Part shown: positions 15,447-23,945 of the stretch, in pieces
Layout of the letters: every line of letters starts with the position of its first letter
Position numbering within the stretch: position 1 is the stretch's first letter
Assembly (NCBI RefSeq): GCF_049747295.1
Contig: NZ_JBMHJM010000003.1
Coordinates: 1-64,000 of the forward strand
Direction: 5' to 3'
Source: Afipia sp049747295
Lineage (GTDB): Bacteria > Pseudomonadota > Alphaproteobacteria > Rhizobiales > Xanthobacteraceae
Length of the DNA: 64,000 nt
Notes under the pieces: generated by a model
Databases searched by the model: none
Seen by the model: the letters and a program-made list of their open reading frames with translations, nothing else
Told to the model about the DNA's origin: nothing
Position numbers and translations under genes: made by a program

Positions 15447-17033
15447 TTAGTCCAACGGCTCGATGATGATTCCTTCCGCACCACGTAACGTCAGCTCTCC
15501 ATTCACCGCTTCGAATTGCCGATCCATGAAGGTCGACAGCAAAATCTGTCCTTTGTTTGTCAATGCCATCGAGGTTGGCTCAGCCCGGAAATTCAAAACG
15601 ATCAGCGATCGTTGACCAGCGTGGTCGCGCTCAAAAGCCAGCAGGCTGCCAGTGACGGCGACAGGTGTATAGCTGCCGACGGCAAGTTCAGGACGTGCTG
15701 CCCGCAGAGCGATCAGGGCGCGATAAAGGCTGAGCATCGATGCTTTATCGAGGCTTTCGACGGTAACGTTCTCGCGGGAGGCGTTGGGGCTTAGTGGCAA
15801 CCACGGCTCAGCGGTGCCGAATCCGCCGAACGCCGAACCGTTCCATTGCATGGGCGTCCGGCAACCGTCGCGTCCGACCCCGATTCCCGGCAGGTTCTTT
15901 TCGAAAGGATCCCTCACCCGGTCCGGTGGAATGTCCACCTGCTCCATCCCGATCTCGTCGCCGTAGTAGAGCGTCGGCGTGCCGCGAAGCGTCAGCAGCA
16001 GCATTGCGGCAACACGCGCTTGATCTCGCCCGACGCGGCTCGCCACCCGCTTGCGATCGTGGTTTCCCAGCACCCAATTCGGCCAGCCTCCCGAGGGCAG
16101 AGCCGCCTCATAAGTCTCAACGAGCCGAGCGATGGCCCGCGCGTCCCAGGGCGTGGAGATCAGCGCGAAGTTGAACGGCAAATGCGCGCCGGACAGATCG
16201 CGACCGTAATAGGCAACCAGCTTTTCCAGGGGCAGATAAATTTCGCCAATGAGCACCCGATCGTCGAATTCATCCATCACCTGCCGCATCTCGGCAACCA
16301 CCTCGTGGACCTCCGGGCGATCGGTTGAATAAAGCGGCAGCAGACGCGTGTAGGGTTGATCGCCGTCGACAAAATCCGGATTTGGTGGATTGTCCCTCAG
16401 CAGGTCATCCTTGACGAGATGCCACATCACGTCGACGCGAAATCCGTCAACACCGCGGCGAAGCCAGAAGCGCATCACCTCGTACATGGCGCGTCGAACG
16501 TCAGGGTTACGCCAGTTCAGATCAGGCTGAGCCGTCAGAAAGGCGTGGTAGTAATACTGCCCGGTGTGGGGATCGAATTCCCAGGAACTTCCGCCAAATT
16601 CTGAAATCCAGTTGGTCGGAGGTTCGCTGCCCTCACGGCCGTCATGCCAGATATACCAATCGCGCTTCGGGTTGGTCCTCGAACCGCGGCTCTCGATGAA
16701 CCAGGGATGCTGATCAGAGGTGTGATTGGGTACAAGGTCGAGAATGACCTTCAACCCGAGACCATGCGCTGCAGCCACCAGCGCATCGAAATCATCGAGC
16801 GTTCCAAACAGTGGATCGATGCGGGTGTAATCGGAAATGTCGTACCCGAAATCAACCATCGGAGACGGAAAGATCGGTGAGAGCCAGACGGCATTAACGC
16901 CGAGGTCATGCAGGTAACTCAGGCGATCGATCATACCACGCAGATCGCCGACGCCGTCGCCATTCGAGTCCTGAAACGACCGCGGATAAACCTGATAGAG
17001 AATACCGGATGTCCACCACGGAGTATCGCGCAT
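15447..17033 (-). CDS. GH13 alpha-glucosidase
   Basis: A 528-residue intracellular glycoside hydrolase without a signal peptide. The TIM barrel begins with WWTSGILYQVYPRSFQDSNG. The catalytic residues stand in GFRVDVMW (nucleophile Asp), LIGEIYLP (acid/base Glu) and VLGNHDRKR (transition-state Asp), and DLVPNHTSDQHPWF is the conserved region I. This is the GH13 subfamily containing oligo-1,6-glucosidase, alpha-glucosidase and trehalose-6-phosphate hydrolase-like enzymes; the linkage preference cannot be fixed by eye. A small C-terminal beta domain ends the protein. No sugar transporter is adjacent, unlike in typical agl operons, so the sugar may come from internal stores. Confidence 0.92.
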   Translation of the reverse strand: MRDTPWWTSGILYQVYPRSFQDSNGDGVGDLRGMIDRLSYLHDLGVNAVWLSPIFPSPMVDFGYDISDYTRIDPLFGTLDDFDALVAAAHGLGLKVILDLVPNHTSDQHPWFIESRGSRTNPKRDWYIWHDGREGSEPPTNWISEFGGSSWEFDPHTGQYYYHAFLTAQPDLNWRNPDVRRAMYEVMRFWLRRGVDGFRVDVMWHLVKDDLLRDNPPNPDFVDGDQPYTRLLPLYSTDRPEVHEVVAEMRQVMDEFDDRVLIGEIYLPLEKLVAYYGRDLSGAHLPFNFALISTPWDARAIARLVETYEAALPSGGWPNWVLGNHDRKRVASRVGRDQARVAAMLLLTLRGTPTLYYGDEIGMEQVDIPPDRVRDPFEKNLPGIGVGRDGCRTPMQWNGSAFGGFGTAEPWLPLSPNASRENVTVESLDKASMLSLYRALIALRAARPELAVGSYTPVAVTGSLLAFERDHAGQRSLIVLNFRAEPTSMALTNKGQILLSTFMDRQFEAVNGELTLRGAEGIIIEPLD

Positions 17034-17212
17034 GTTTCACGCAAACCAAGTCAGGAGCTGATCGGAATTAGGTCGATGTGCAGTTAGTCCCACGGAAAAG
17101 TTGTTGGCAAGCCAGGCTTGCCTTTCCGCGGCTCAGATCGCTTTTTCAGTTGAAAGCTCGCGCGCGCATGGTCAACTGACACAAAACTCTCATATGCCCG
17201 GACATTACAGCG

Positions 17213-17809
17213 ATGAGTCTTCAAAGGTCACGATGGCAGCAGCGCGGACCGCAAGTGACCCGTATGGGCTCACAATCGGGACGAGGTCTTGTCGTCGCCG
17301 TTGTGTTGGCCGGCTCCCTCGGCATCTATGCAGTCGAGCGCTGGATGCGCCCGCCGGATGCGCCGATCATCGGCAGTGCTTTCGTGGTCGATGGCGACAC
17401 GCTCAGCATCTCCGGCACCCGTATTCGCTTGATCGACATCGACGCGCCCGAACTTGATCAGACGTGCATGGATACACGCGATCACGAGTGGCTTTGCGGC
17501 CGTCAGGCGTCCGCTGAATTGCGAAGTCATGTCCGTGGGCGTGATCTGACCTGTCAGCCGAAATCCAAGGATCAGTACGGACGTGTTCTCGCCACCTGCG
17601 CGCTGCCCGATGGCTCCAACATCAATGCCTGGATGGTGCAGCAGGGTTGGGCTGTCACTTACGGTTACGCAGACATCTACGGTCGACAACAGGCCGAGGC
17701 AAAAAGCGCGAAACGCGGCCTATGGAGTGGATCATTCATGCCGCCGCGAGAATGGCGGCACGCGCACCCACGGGCGTCGGTGGGCGATCACGCCGATCGC
17801 CCGAGATGA
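17213..17809 (+). CDS. Membrane-anchored thermonuclease-like (SNase) protein
   Basis: A 198-residue protein with one N-terminal membrane segment (GLVVAVVLAGSLGIYAVERW) and a staphylococcal-nuclease-type OB fold. The motifs FVVDGDTLSISGTRIRLIDI, then DAPE, and KDQYGRVLATC, supply the acidic metal site and the arginine/glutamate residues of the family. Four cysteines (TCMD, LCGRQ, LTCQP, ATCAL) suggest disulfides and a periplasmic position. Starts at 17213 and 17264 are both possible. It would degrade DNA or RNA outside the cytoplasm, although many such chromosomal proteins have untested activity. It converges with the DUF1272 gene. Confidence 0.82.
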   Translation: MSLQRSRWQQRGPQVTRMGSQSGRGLVVAVVLAGSLGIYAVERWMRPPDAPIIGSAFVVDGDTLSISGTRIRLIDIDAPELDQTCMDTRDHEWLCGRQASAELRSHVRGRDLTCQPKSKDQYGRVLATCALPDGSNINAWMVQQGWAVTYGYADIYGRQQAEAKSAKRGLWSGSFMPPREWRHAHPRASVGDHADRPR

Positions 17810-17810
17810 T

Positions 17811-18062
17811 TTAGCCCGTGGTGGCGACGCAGGGTTTTTCGCGCAGATGCCGTTCGGTCGACGCGGGATATTTGAGCAGCATCGCCGCCGGCCTGATCGG
17901 CCGAGCCACAAGATTTCCCCTACAGTTGGGACAAGTGCCGCCCAGGACGTCATTGGCGCAGGCCGTGCAGAATGTGCATTCAAATGTGCAGATCATTGCC
18001 TCAAGGCTGTCGGGCGGCAGATCCTTGTCGCAGCACTCGCAGTTTGGTTTGAGTTTCAGCAT
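17811..18062 (-). CDS. DUF1272 zinc-ribbon protein
   Basis: An 83-residue protein from the ATG at 18062, with GGAGAGGG upstream. LKLKPNCECCDKDLPPDS, ECTFCTACA and CPNCRGNLVARP provide several CxxC-type pairs able to hold zinc, the full signature of the DUF1272 family. The function of the family is unknown. It stands 41 nt behind the putative queuosine-precursor transporter and is probably the third gene of the queC operon. Confidence 0.85.
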   Translation of the reverse strand: MLKLKPNCECCDKDLPPDSLEAMICTFECTFCTACANDVLGGTCPNCRGNLVARPIRPAAMLLKYPASTERHLREKPCVATTG

Positions 18063-18103
18063 ATCGGATGGCCCTCTCCGCTTCAGTTCAAACGACCTTC
18101 CGT

Positions 18104-18664
18104 TCAAACGGCTCCCAGGCGCTTGTCGCGCTCACGCAGCCAGCGAATGGCCGGTAGGGTCAAAACCACCATAATCGCCTTGCCGATGATCTGCCCAGTC
18201 AAAAACTCCAGAGCACCGAACGCAAGCCAGAGGAACAACAGCGAGTCCGCGACCAACCCAACAAAGCTACTGGCTGCAACGGCCAGGACAAGTCCGCGCC
18301 GCTGCAATGGCGTATAGACCGCAAAGTCTGCCAGTTCAGAAACCAGGAACGCAATCGTCGACGCCATCACGAGGGAAGCCGGAGCCAGCGCGGCCGAAAG
18401 CACGGTTCCCGCACCGATCGCGGCAAGCCCGTATGTCACGCCGAGGCGGCGCTGCACCAGGTCGCGTAGCACCAGGGCCAGCCCGGCCATCAGCACCCCG
18501 CTCGGCGCCATGACGCCGCCCGGCGCGACTGGGATCAGGCACGGGCCATTTGGCGGGCACACGGTGCCGACATGCAGGATCAGCCAGTTGGCGATGGGGA
18601 TGCAGGCGATGTAGGCGGCCAGAAAACCAAACCCTTCCACCCGCAGACGCGGCGTGGTGATCAT
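18104..18664 (-). CDS. VUT-family membrane protein, probable queuosine-precursor transporter
   Basis: A 186-residue protein with about six hydrophobic segments. GFLAAYIACIPIANWLILHV at the start, LVMASTIAFLVSELADFAVY in the middle and a C-terminal KAIMVVLTLPAIRWL match the VUT (DUF165/YhhQ) family. Family members such as E. coli YhhQ take up preQ0/preQ1 for queuosine synthesis. The ATG at 18664 overlaps the TGA stop of queC (ATGA), so the two genes are translationally coupled, which strongly supports a queuosine role. The extra residues in the longer frame are part of the queC overlap and are not counted here. Confidence 0.8.
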   Translation of the reverse strand: MITTPRLRVEGFGFLAAYIACIPIANWLILHVGTVCPPNGPCLIPVAPGGVMAPSGVLMAGLALVLRDLVQRRLGVTYGLAAIGAGTVLSAALAPASLVMASTIAFLVSELADFAVYTPLQRRGLVLAVAASSFVGLVADSLLFLWLAFGALEFLTGQIIGKAIMVVLTLPAIRWLRERDKRLGAV

Positions 18665-19386
18665 TCCCCCTCGCCCGCATCGCCGGCAGCATAAGCCGCC
18701 CAGCCCTTCGCGCGCAGACTGCAGGCCGGGCATTCACCGCAACCGTATCCCCAGGCGTGACGCGCGCCGCGTTCGCCCAGATAGCAGGTGTGGGAATGCT
18801 CGATGATCAGGTCCACCAACCCCTTGCCGCCGAGTTCTTCCGCCAGTGCCCAGGTCTGCGCCTTGTCACGCCACATCAACGGCGTGTGCAGTTCGAAGGG
18901 ACGCGCCATGCCGAGATTGAGAGCGACGTTGAGCGCCTTGATCGTTTCGTCGCGGCAATCGGGATAGCCGGAGAAATCGGTCTCGCACATGCCGCCGACG
19001 ACATGCGTCATGCCGCGCCGATAAGCGAGCGCTGCGGCAAACGTCAGGAATATGAGATTCCGGCCGGGCACGAAGGTGTTCGGAAGACCGCCCTCGCCCA
19101 TCTCAATGGCGACATCACGGGTCAACGCCGTGTCGGAAATTTCACCGAGCGTCGGGATGTCGAGGGTGTGACTGGTGCCGAGCCGCGCAGCCCATTCGGG
19201 CCGCAGTGCCATCATCCCATTGATCAGCTTGTCGCGGCTTTCCAGTTCGACGAGGTGGCGTTGACCATAGGAGAAGCCGACGGTCTCCACCCGCTCAAAT
19301 CGCGAGAGCGCCCAGGCCAGACACGTCGCGGAATCCTGGCCACCCGAGAAAAGAACCAATGCTGCGTTGGATGTGCTGTCAGTCAT
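18661..19386 (-). CDS. queC: 7-cyano-7-deazaguanine synthase
   Basis: A 241-residue enzyme that converts 7-carboxy-7-deazaguanine, ammonia and ATP to preQ0, the precursor of queuosine in tRNA. The ATP pyrophosphatase loop reads VLFSGGQDSATCLAWAL. The C-terminal zinc site is ERGARHAWGYGCGECPACSLR (CxxC-type cluster). FVPGRNLIFLTFAAALAYRR is the conserved middle block. It is first in an operon with a transporter (ATGA overlap) and a DUF1272 gene, and is divergent from mazG. Confidence 0.95.
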   Translation of the reverse strand: MTDSTSNAALVLFSGGQDSATCLAWALSRFERVETVGFSYGQRHLVELESRDKLINGMMALRPEWAARLGTSHTLDIPTLGEISDTALTRDVAIEMGEGGLPNTFVPGRNLIFLTFAAALAYRRGMTHVVGGMCETDFSGYPDCRDETIKALNVALNLGMARPFELHTPLMWRDKAQTWALAEELGGKGLVDLIIEHSHTCYLGERGARHAWGYGCGECPACSLRAKGWAAYAAGDAGEGE

Positions 19387-19509
19387 GGCCGTGATCTAGC
19401 ACCCGAAACCCTGCGCTTCCATAGCGCGAAGTGCAGGGCTCAGATTTGGGCTGTGCGGCGGCCCCCTGATGGGTCATAAGGCAGGACGCCTTTAGCCTCA
19501 CGGTGATCC

Positions 19510-20331
19510 ATGAATTCTTCTCCGAATCTCTCGAAGCTGCTGGACATTATGGCGGCCTTGCGGACGCCCGGCTCCGGCTGTCCCTGGGACCTGGAGCAGA
19601 CCTTTGCGACCATAGCGCCCTACACCATCGAGGAAGCCTACGAAGTCGCGGACGCCATCGCACGCGACGACATCGACCACCTCAAGGAAGAACTTGGTGA
19701 TTTGTTGTTTCAAGTGGTCTTCCACGCCCGGATGGCCGAAGACCAAAAGGCGTTCAATTTTGACGAGGTGGCCGCTGCGATCTGCACCAAATTGATCCGG
19801 CGCCACCCTCACGTGTTCGGCGACAAAGCCGGCCAGTTGACGCCCGCTCAGGTCAAGGAGGCCTGGGACCGGATCAAGGCCGAGGAAAAGGCCGAGCGCG
19901 CCAAACAAAATCCGAAAGCAGCGAGCGAGCAATCCGGACTCCTTTCAAGCGTCAAGGCGGGACAGCCGGCTTTGCACCGTGCGCTGGCATTGCAGCGGAA
20001 AGCATCTACCGTCGGGTTCGATTGGAACGATCCGCGCGCGGTGCTGGCGAAGATCCGCGAGGAAGCCGACGAGATCGAAGCCGCGCTCGACAGCAAGGAT
20101 CAAGCGCACATCGCGTCAGAGACTGGCGACCTGCTGTTTGCGGTCGTCAATCTGGCGCGGCATGCCAATGCTGACCCTGAACTCGCCCTGCGCAGCGCCA
20201 ACGCCAAGTTCGAGCGACGTTTCGCTTATATCGAACGCACCTTGGCAGCCCGCGGCCGTTCTTTGGAGGAGGCATCTCTCGTTGAGATGGATGCCCTCTG
20301 GAACGAAGCCAAACATCACGAGGCAAAGTAA
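19510..20331 (+). CDS. mazG: Nucleoside triphosphate pyrophosphohydrolase
   Basis: A 273-residue protein with two MazG domains. The first shows CPWDLEQTFATIAPYTIEEA followed by YEVADAI and LKEELGDLLFQVVFHARMAE, with the EExxE and EELGD acidic residues that bind magnesium. The second repeats the acidic pattern in EEADEIEAALDSKDQ and SETGDLLFAVVNLARH. The enzyme hydrolyses (d)NTPs to the monophosphate and pyrophosphate and is linked to nucleotide-pool cleaning and ppGpp levels. Length is normal. A strong terminator lies directly after the stop. Confidence 0.95.
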   Translation: MNSSPNLSKLLDIMAALRTPGSGCPWDLEQTFATIAPYTIEEAYEVADAIARDDIDHLKEELGDLLFQVVFHARMAEDQKAFNFDEVAAAICTKLIRRHPHVFGDKAGQLTPAQVKEAWDRIKAEEKAERAKQNPKAASEQSGLLSSVKAGQPALHRALALQRKASTVGFDWNDPRAVLAKIREEADEIEAALDSKDQAHIASETGDLLFAVVNLARHANADPELALRSANAKFERRFAYIERTLAARGRSLEEASLVEMDALWNEAKHHEAK

Positions 20332-20340
20332 CCAAAACAA

Positions 20341-20368
20341 AAAAGCGGCGGATTGCTCCGCCGCTTTT
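20341..20368. terminator. Bidirectional terminator between mazG and gabD
   Basis: AAAAGCGGCGGA and TCCGCCGCTTTT form a 12-bp stem with a TTGC loop, giving T runs on both strands. It serves the convergent mazG (plus) and gabD-like (minus) genes. Confidence 0.92.
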
Positions 20369-20394
20369 GAAGGCCTCGTAACAGGAAGGTCGGA

Positions 20395-21831
20395 TTAGAC
20401 GCCGGTCTGCGTGATGAACTTGGTGTTGAAGTAACCTTCCATCGCCTCGGTGCCGCCTTCCGAACCGTAGCCGGAATCCTTGACGCCACCGAACGGCACC
20501 TCAGGCAGCGCCAGACCGACGCTGTTGATCGCCACCATGCCGCTTTCGATCGCCGCACCGATCGCAGTCGCGGTCTTCGTCGAGCTGGTGAACGCGTACG
20601 ATGCGAGACCAAAAGGCAAACGGTTGGCTTCTTCCGCGGCATCGTCGAACTTGGAGAAAGGCGAAATCATCGCCATCGGCCCGAACGGCTCGTCGTTCAT
20701 GGCGCGCGCACTCTTTGGCACATCCGTGATCACCGTCGGCTCGAAGAAGTAGCCCTTGTTGCCGATGCGCTTGCCGCCGGTCTGAAGCTTGGCGCCCTTG
20801 CCGACCGCGTCCTGCACCATCTCTTCGATCGCGGCGACGCGGCGCGGATTGGCCAGCGATCCCATGCGGGACTCCGGATCGAGGCCGTTACCGACCTTGA
20901 TGCTCTTGGTATTCTCGACGAACTTGGCGACGAACTTGTCGTAGACGCCTTCCTGCACCATGAAGCGGGTCGGCGAGACGCAGACCTGGCCACCGTTGCG
21001 ATACTTCGCTCCAGACAAAATCTTCGCTGCAGCATCGACGTCGGCATCGTTGAAAACGATGACAGGCGCATGACCGCCGAGTTCCATGGTGGCCCGCTTC
21101 ATGTGCAGACCGGCCAAAGCCGACAGCTGCTTGCCGACGCTGGTCGAACCGGTGAACGAGATCTTGCGGATCACCGGATGCGGAATGAGGTACTCGGAGA
21201 TTTCCGACGGCACGCCGTAGACGAGGTTGATCACGCCCGCTGGAACGCCGGCGTCGACGTAAGCACGGATCAATGCGGCAGGCGCGGCCGGCGTTTCTTC
21301 CGGCGCCTTGACGATGATCGAACACCCGGCTGCAAGCGCCGCCGAGAGCTTGCGCACCACCTGGTTGATCGGGAAATTCCACGGCGTGAAAGCTGCTACA
21401 GGTCCGACTGGATCCTTGACGGCGAGCTGATAGACGCCTGGCGCGCGAGCCGGAATAATGCGGCCATAGGCGCGCTTTCCTTCCTCGGCGAACCAATCGA
21501 TGATGTCCGCCCCGGCCATGGTTTCCATCTTGGCCTCGGCGAGGGTCTTGCCCTGCTCCATCGTCATGATGGTCGCGATGCTGTCAGCCCGCTCGCGCAG
21601 GATTTCTGCCGCCTTGCGCATGACCTTGGCGCGTTCGAACGGCGCAACGGCGCGCCAGACCTTGAAGGCCTTCTCGGCTGCGGCGAGTGCTTCATCGAGG
21701 TCGGCTTTGTCCGCGTGAGCGACGGTCCCGATCTTTTCTTCAGTCGCAGGATTGAGCACAGGAATGGTTTTACCTGAGCTGCTGCCGCGCCATTTTCCGT
21801 CGATGTGAAGCTGTACGTCCTGATAGCTCAT
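20395..21831 (-). CDS. gabD: NAD(P)-dependent succinate-semialdehyde dehydrogenase-like enzyme
   Basis: A 478-residue aldehyde dehydrogenase with AGGAG seven bases before the ATG. The catalytic Cys stands in NGGQVCVSPTRF, the general-base Glu in MELGGHAPVIVF, and the cofactor loop in SFTGSTSVGKQL. The signature AFTPWNFPINQVVRKLSAAL and the C-terminal FGGVKDSGYGSEGG are typical of the GabD/SSADH branch, which oxidises succinate semialdehyde to succinate in GABA breakdown. Exact substrate among related aldehyde dehydrogenases is uncertain. A 167-bp double-hairpin element begins 28 nt upstream of the start codon and must lie in its leader or promoter. Confidence 0.85.
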   Translation of the reverse strand: MSYQDVQLHIDGKWRGSSSGKTIPVLNPATEEKIGTVAHADKADLDEALAAAEKAFKVWRAVAPFERAKVMRKAAEILRERADSIATIMTMEQGKTLAEAKMETMAGADIIDWFAEEGKRAYGRIIPARAPGVYQLAVKDPVGPVAAFTPWNFPINQVVRKLSAALAAGCSIIVKAPEETPAAPAALIRAYVDAGVPAGVINLVYGVPSEISEYLIPHPVIRKISFTGSTSVGKQLSALAGLHMKRATMELGGHAPVIVFNDADVDAAAKILSGAKYRNGGQVCVSPTRFMVQEGVYDKFVAKFVENTKSIKVGNGLDPESRMGSLANPRRVAAIEEMVQDAVGKGAKLQTGGKRIGNKGYFFEPTVITDVPKSARAMNDEPFGPMAMISPFSKFDDAAEEANRLPFGLASYAFTSSTKTATAIGAAIESGMVAINSVGLALPEVPFGGVKDSGYGSEGGTEAMEGYFNTKFITQTGV

Positions 21832-21858
21832 GCCGGTCTCCTCGGGTCCTCGGGTTAC

Positions 21859-22025
21859 GCTAGTGTCCCGAATCCAAAGTTCGCCTGATCGCGCAGCGCA
21901 CTTCGTAGCGAACTTTGGATTCGAAAGGACACTAGCAAATTTAAGATTCTAGTGTGGTGTAGGTTCAGAAGTTCGCTGGAAGGACTCGCAGGACAGATCG
22001 GCGAACTTCTGAACCACCACACTAG
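21859..22025. repeat. 167-bp composite double-hairpin element, copy 1
   Basis: Two long inverted repeats lie side by side. Hairpin A (21859-21936) begins GCTAGTGTCC and ends GGACACTAGC, with inner arms AATCCAAAGTTCGC / GCGAACTTTGGATT. Hairpin B (21949-22025) begins CTAGTGTGGT and ends ACCACACTAG, with inner arms GGTTCAGAAGTTCGC / GCGAACTTCTGAACC. A 12-base linker (AAATTTAAGATT) separates them. The same two-part design, of the same total length, occurs at 39467-39633. No protein is encoded. Confidence 0.9.
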
Positions 22026-22124
22026 TATTTTGATTGATCGGATGAATAAGCTTCGCCGGGAAAGGGTCAAGCCCTTCCTGTCATGGGATGCACGTTCCGC
22101 AATCGGGGCAGCATTGCTGCTCCG

Positions 22125-23504
22125 TCATTGCGGATCGACCGTCGCGCCGAATTTCGCGATGGCAATGTCGCGTTTCGTCTCGTCGACACGAACCGTCATA
22201 TTGAAACGGCCCTCATCCAATTGCTTTTCCAAAACCTCGGTATTGCGGTGCAGCCAGCTTATTCCAGCACCATCGGAGGCATCAATGGACAGGCTCAAGG
22301 TGACTTTTGTCTCGGCAAGCCGATCCTCGATCGCGGTCAGCAGGGCGTCGATGCCCTCTCCCGTTTGCGCGGAGACGAGGAAACAAGGGCGTTCAGGCGG
22401 TCGCCGAGCCGCTATATTCGCAAGGTTATCACGCTCTTCCGGACTGAAGCGATCGATCTTGTTCCAGACTTCCAGCACCCGCGAGCCGCTGTCCGGGTCG
22501 ATATTCAGCTGCCGCAGGACGGTGTCAACGTCACGCTCCTGGGCTTCCGCATCTTCGTGCGAAATGTCGCGCACATGGAGAATGACGTCGGCTTCGATCA
22601 CCTCTTCGAGGGTCGCCCGGAATGCCGCGACAAGCATCGTCGGCAGATCGGATATGAAACCGACCGTGTCCGACAACATGGCTTTGCCGCCGTGTGGAAG
22701 GGTCAGGGCGCGCAGCGTCGGATCAAGTGTTGCGAACAACATGTCGGCGGCTTGAACGTCCGCCCGTGTCAGCCGGTTGAACAGCGTCGACTTGCCGGCA
22801 TTGGTATAGCCGACGAGCGCCACCACGCGGTACGGCACCCGCCGTCGCCCGGCGCGGTGCAACCTTCGCGTCGCCTGCACTTTCCGAAGCTCGTTTTCGA
22901 TGCGCGTGATCCGATCGCCAATCAGCCGGCGATCGGCCTCGATCTGCGTCTCACCGGGGCCGCCAAGAAAGCCGAAGCCGCCGCGCTGGCGTTCGAGGTG
23001 GGTCCATGAGCGGACGAGACGACTGCGCTGGTAGTTCAAATGGGCCAGTTCGACCTGCAGCGACCCTTCCCGGGTCTTTGCCCGGCGGCCGAAGATCTCC
23101 AGAATGAGGCCGGTTCGGTCCAGAACCTTTGCATTCCATTCTTTTTCGAGATTGCGCTGCTGGATCGGGGAAAGCGCGCAATCCATGATGACCAGATCAA
23201 CCTCGTGCGCTTTGATAAGGCCGATCATCTCCTCGACCTTGCCTTTGCCAAGGTAGGTCGCAGGACGTATTTCGCTTAATGGGGCGACGATAGCTTCTGT
23301 CACGATCAAATCGATCGCACGCGCCAACCCCGCGGCTTCCTCAAGCCGGGCATCGAGATCGCGTACGCCGTGACCTATTGATAGCGCGTCGGGGTCTCCC
23401 CGTCGCACGCGCTTGTACGGGCCGATGACAAGCACCCGCCCTGTCTTGTCGCCCCGCGCCGATCCAGGTCGGTCGACGCCCCCGTCGAAATTCCGGGGTT
23501 CCAA
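22125..23504 (-). CDS. hflX: GTPase HflX
   Basis: A 459-residue ribosome-associated GTPase that splits or rescues stalled 70S ribosomes, especially under stress. The N-terminal HflX domain includes PATYLGKGKVEEM and SPIQQRNLEKEW, followed by RRLIGDRITRIENEL in the helical linker. The G domain has VGYTNAGKSTLFNRL (Walker A), DTVGFISDLP (G3) and NKID (G4). The only usable start in frame is TTG at 23504, because a stop lies just upstream; this places the gene 12 bp after hfq, as in the usual hfq-hflX operon. Low translation from a TTG start would fit a protein needed at modest levels. Confidence 0.95.
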   Translation of the reverse strand: MEPRNFDGGVDRPGSARGDKTGRVLVIGPYKRVRRGDPDALSIGHGVRDLDARLEEAAGLARAIDLIVTEAIVAPLSEIRPATYLGKGKVEEMIGLIKAHEVDLVIMDCALSPIQQRNLEKEWNAKVLDRTGLILEIFGRRAKTREGSLQVELAHLNYQRSRLVRSWTHLERQRGGFGFLGGPGETQIEADRRLIGDRITRIENELRKVQATRRLHRAGRRRVPYRVVALVGYTNAGKSTLFNRLTRADVQAADMLFATLDPTLRALTLPHGGKAMLSDTVGFISDLPTMLVAAFRATLEEVIEADVILHVRDISHEDAEAQERDVDTVLRQLNIDPDSGSRVLEVWNKIDRFSPEERDNLANIAARRPPERPCFLVSAQTGEGIDALLTAIEDRLAETKVTLSLSIDASDGAGISWLHRNTEVLEKQLDEGRFNMTVRVDETKRDIAIAKFGATVDPQ

Positions 23505-23516
23505 ATCAGTTCAATC

Positions 23517-23765
23517 TCAAGCTGACGTGTCCTCGCCGCCTTCGAACAGACTGATCGGAGCGCCAGGCATGATGGTCGAAATCGCATGCTTATAAACCAG
23601 CTGCGAATGGCCATCGCGCCGAAGCAGAAGGCAGAAATTGTCGAACCAGGTGACAATTCCCTGCAACTTCACTCCGTTGACCAGAAAGATCGTCAGTGGC
23701 GTTTTGGTTTTACGAACGTGATTAAGAAAGGTGTCTTGTAAGTTTTGTGCGCGGTCTGCCGCCAT
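23517..23765 (-). CDS. hfq: RNA chaperone Hfq
   Basis: An 82-residue Sm-like protein that forms hexameric rings and pairs small RNAs with mRNAs. Sm1 is seen in QDTFLNHVRKTKTPLTIFLV and NGVKLQGIVTWFDNFCLLL. Sm2 is seen in LVYKHAISTIMP, which carries the Tyr-Lys-His of the proximal RNA site. The acidic C-terminal tail is very short (EGGEDTSA), as usual in alphaproteobacteria. It lies between dat and hflX on the same strand. Confidence 0.98.
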   Translation of the reverse strand: MAADRAQNLQDTFLNHVRKTKTPLTIFLVNGVKLQGIVTWFDNFCLLLRRDGHSQLVYKHAISTIMPGAPISLFEGGEDTSA

Positions 23766-23862
23766 TTTTTTATCCCGCAGTCTTGTTGCTTGTTTTTATT
23801 TGGGCCAGGCCTGCCCTCTTCGGGGCTTGGTCTGGTGCCTGCGTCCCTGAGATCCCCCTCCG

Positions 23863-23892
23863 GGTGCTGCATCGCAATTAAAGGGCAGCACC
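23863..23892 (-). terminator. Hairpin in the dat-hfq interval
   Basis: GGTGCTGC and GCAGCACC form an 8-bp stem around a 14-base loop, about 55 bp past the dat stop and 100 bp before hfq. Without a T run it may be a weak terminator, a processing site or part of the hfq leader. Confidence 0.35.
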
Positions 23893-23945
23893 GGGGGTTA
23901 GGCAAGGCCAGTTCGGCCGTTCCGGGGCCTTCCGGACCCAAATAC

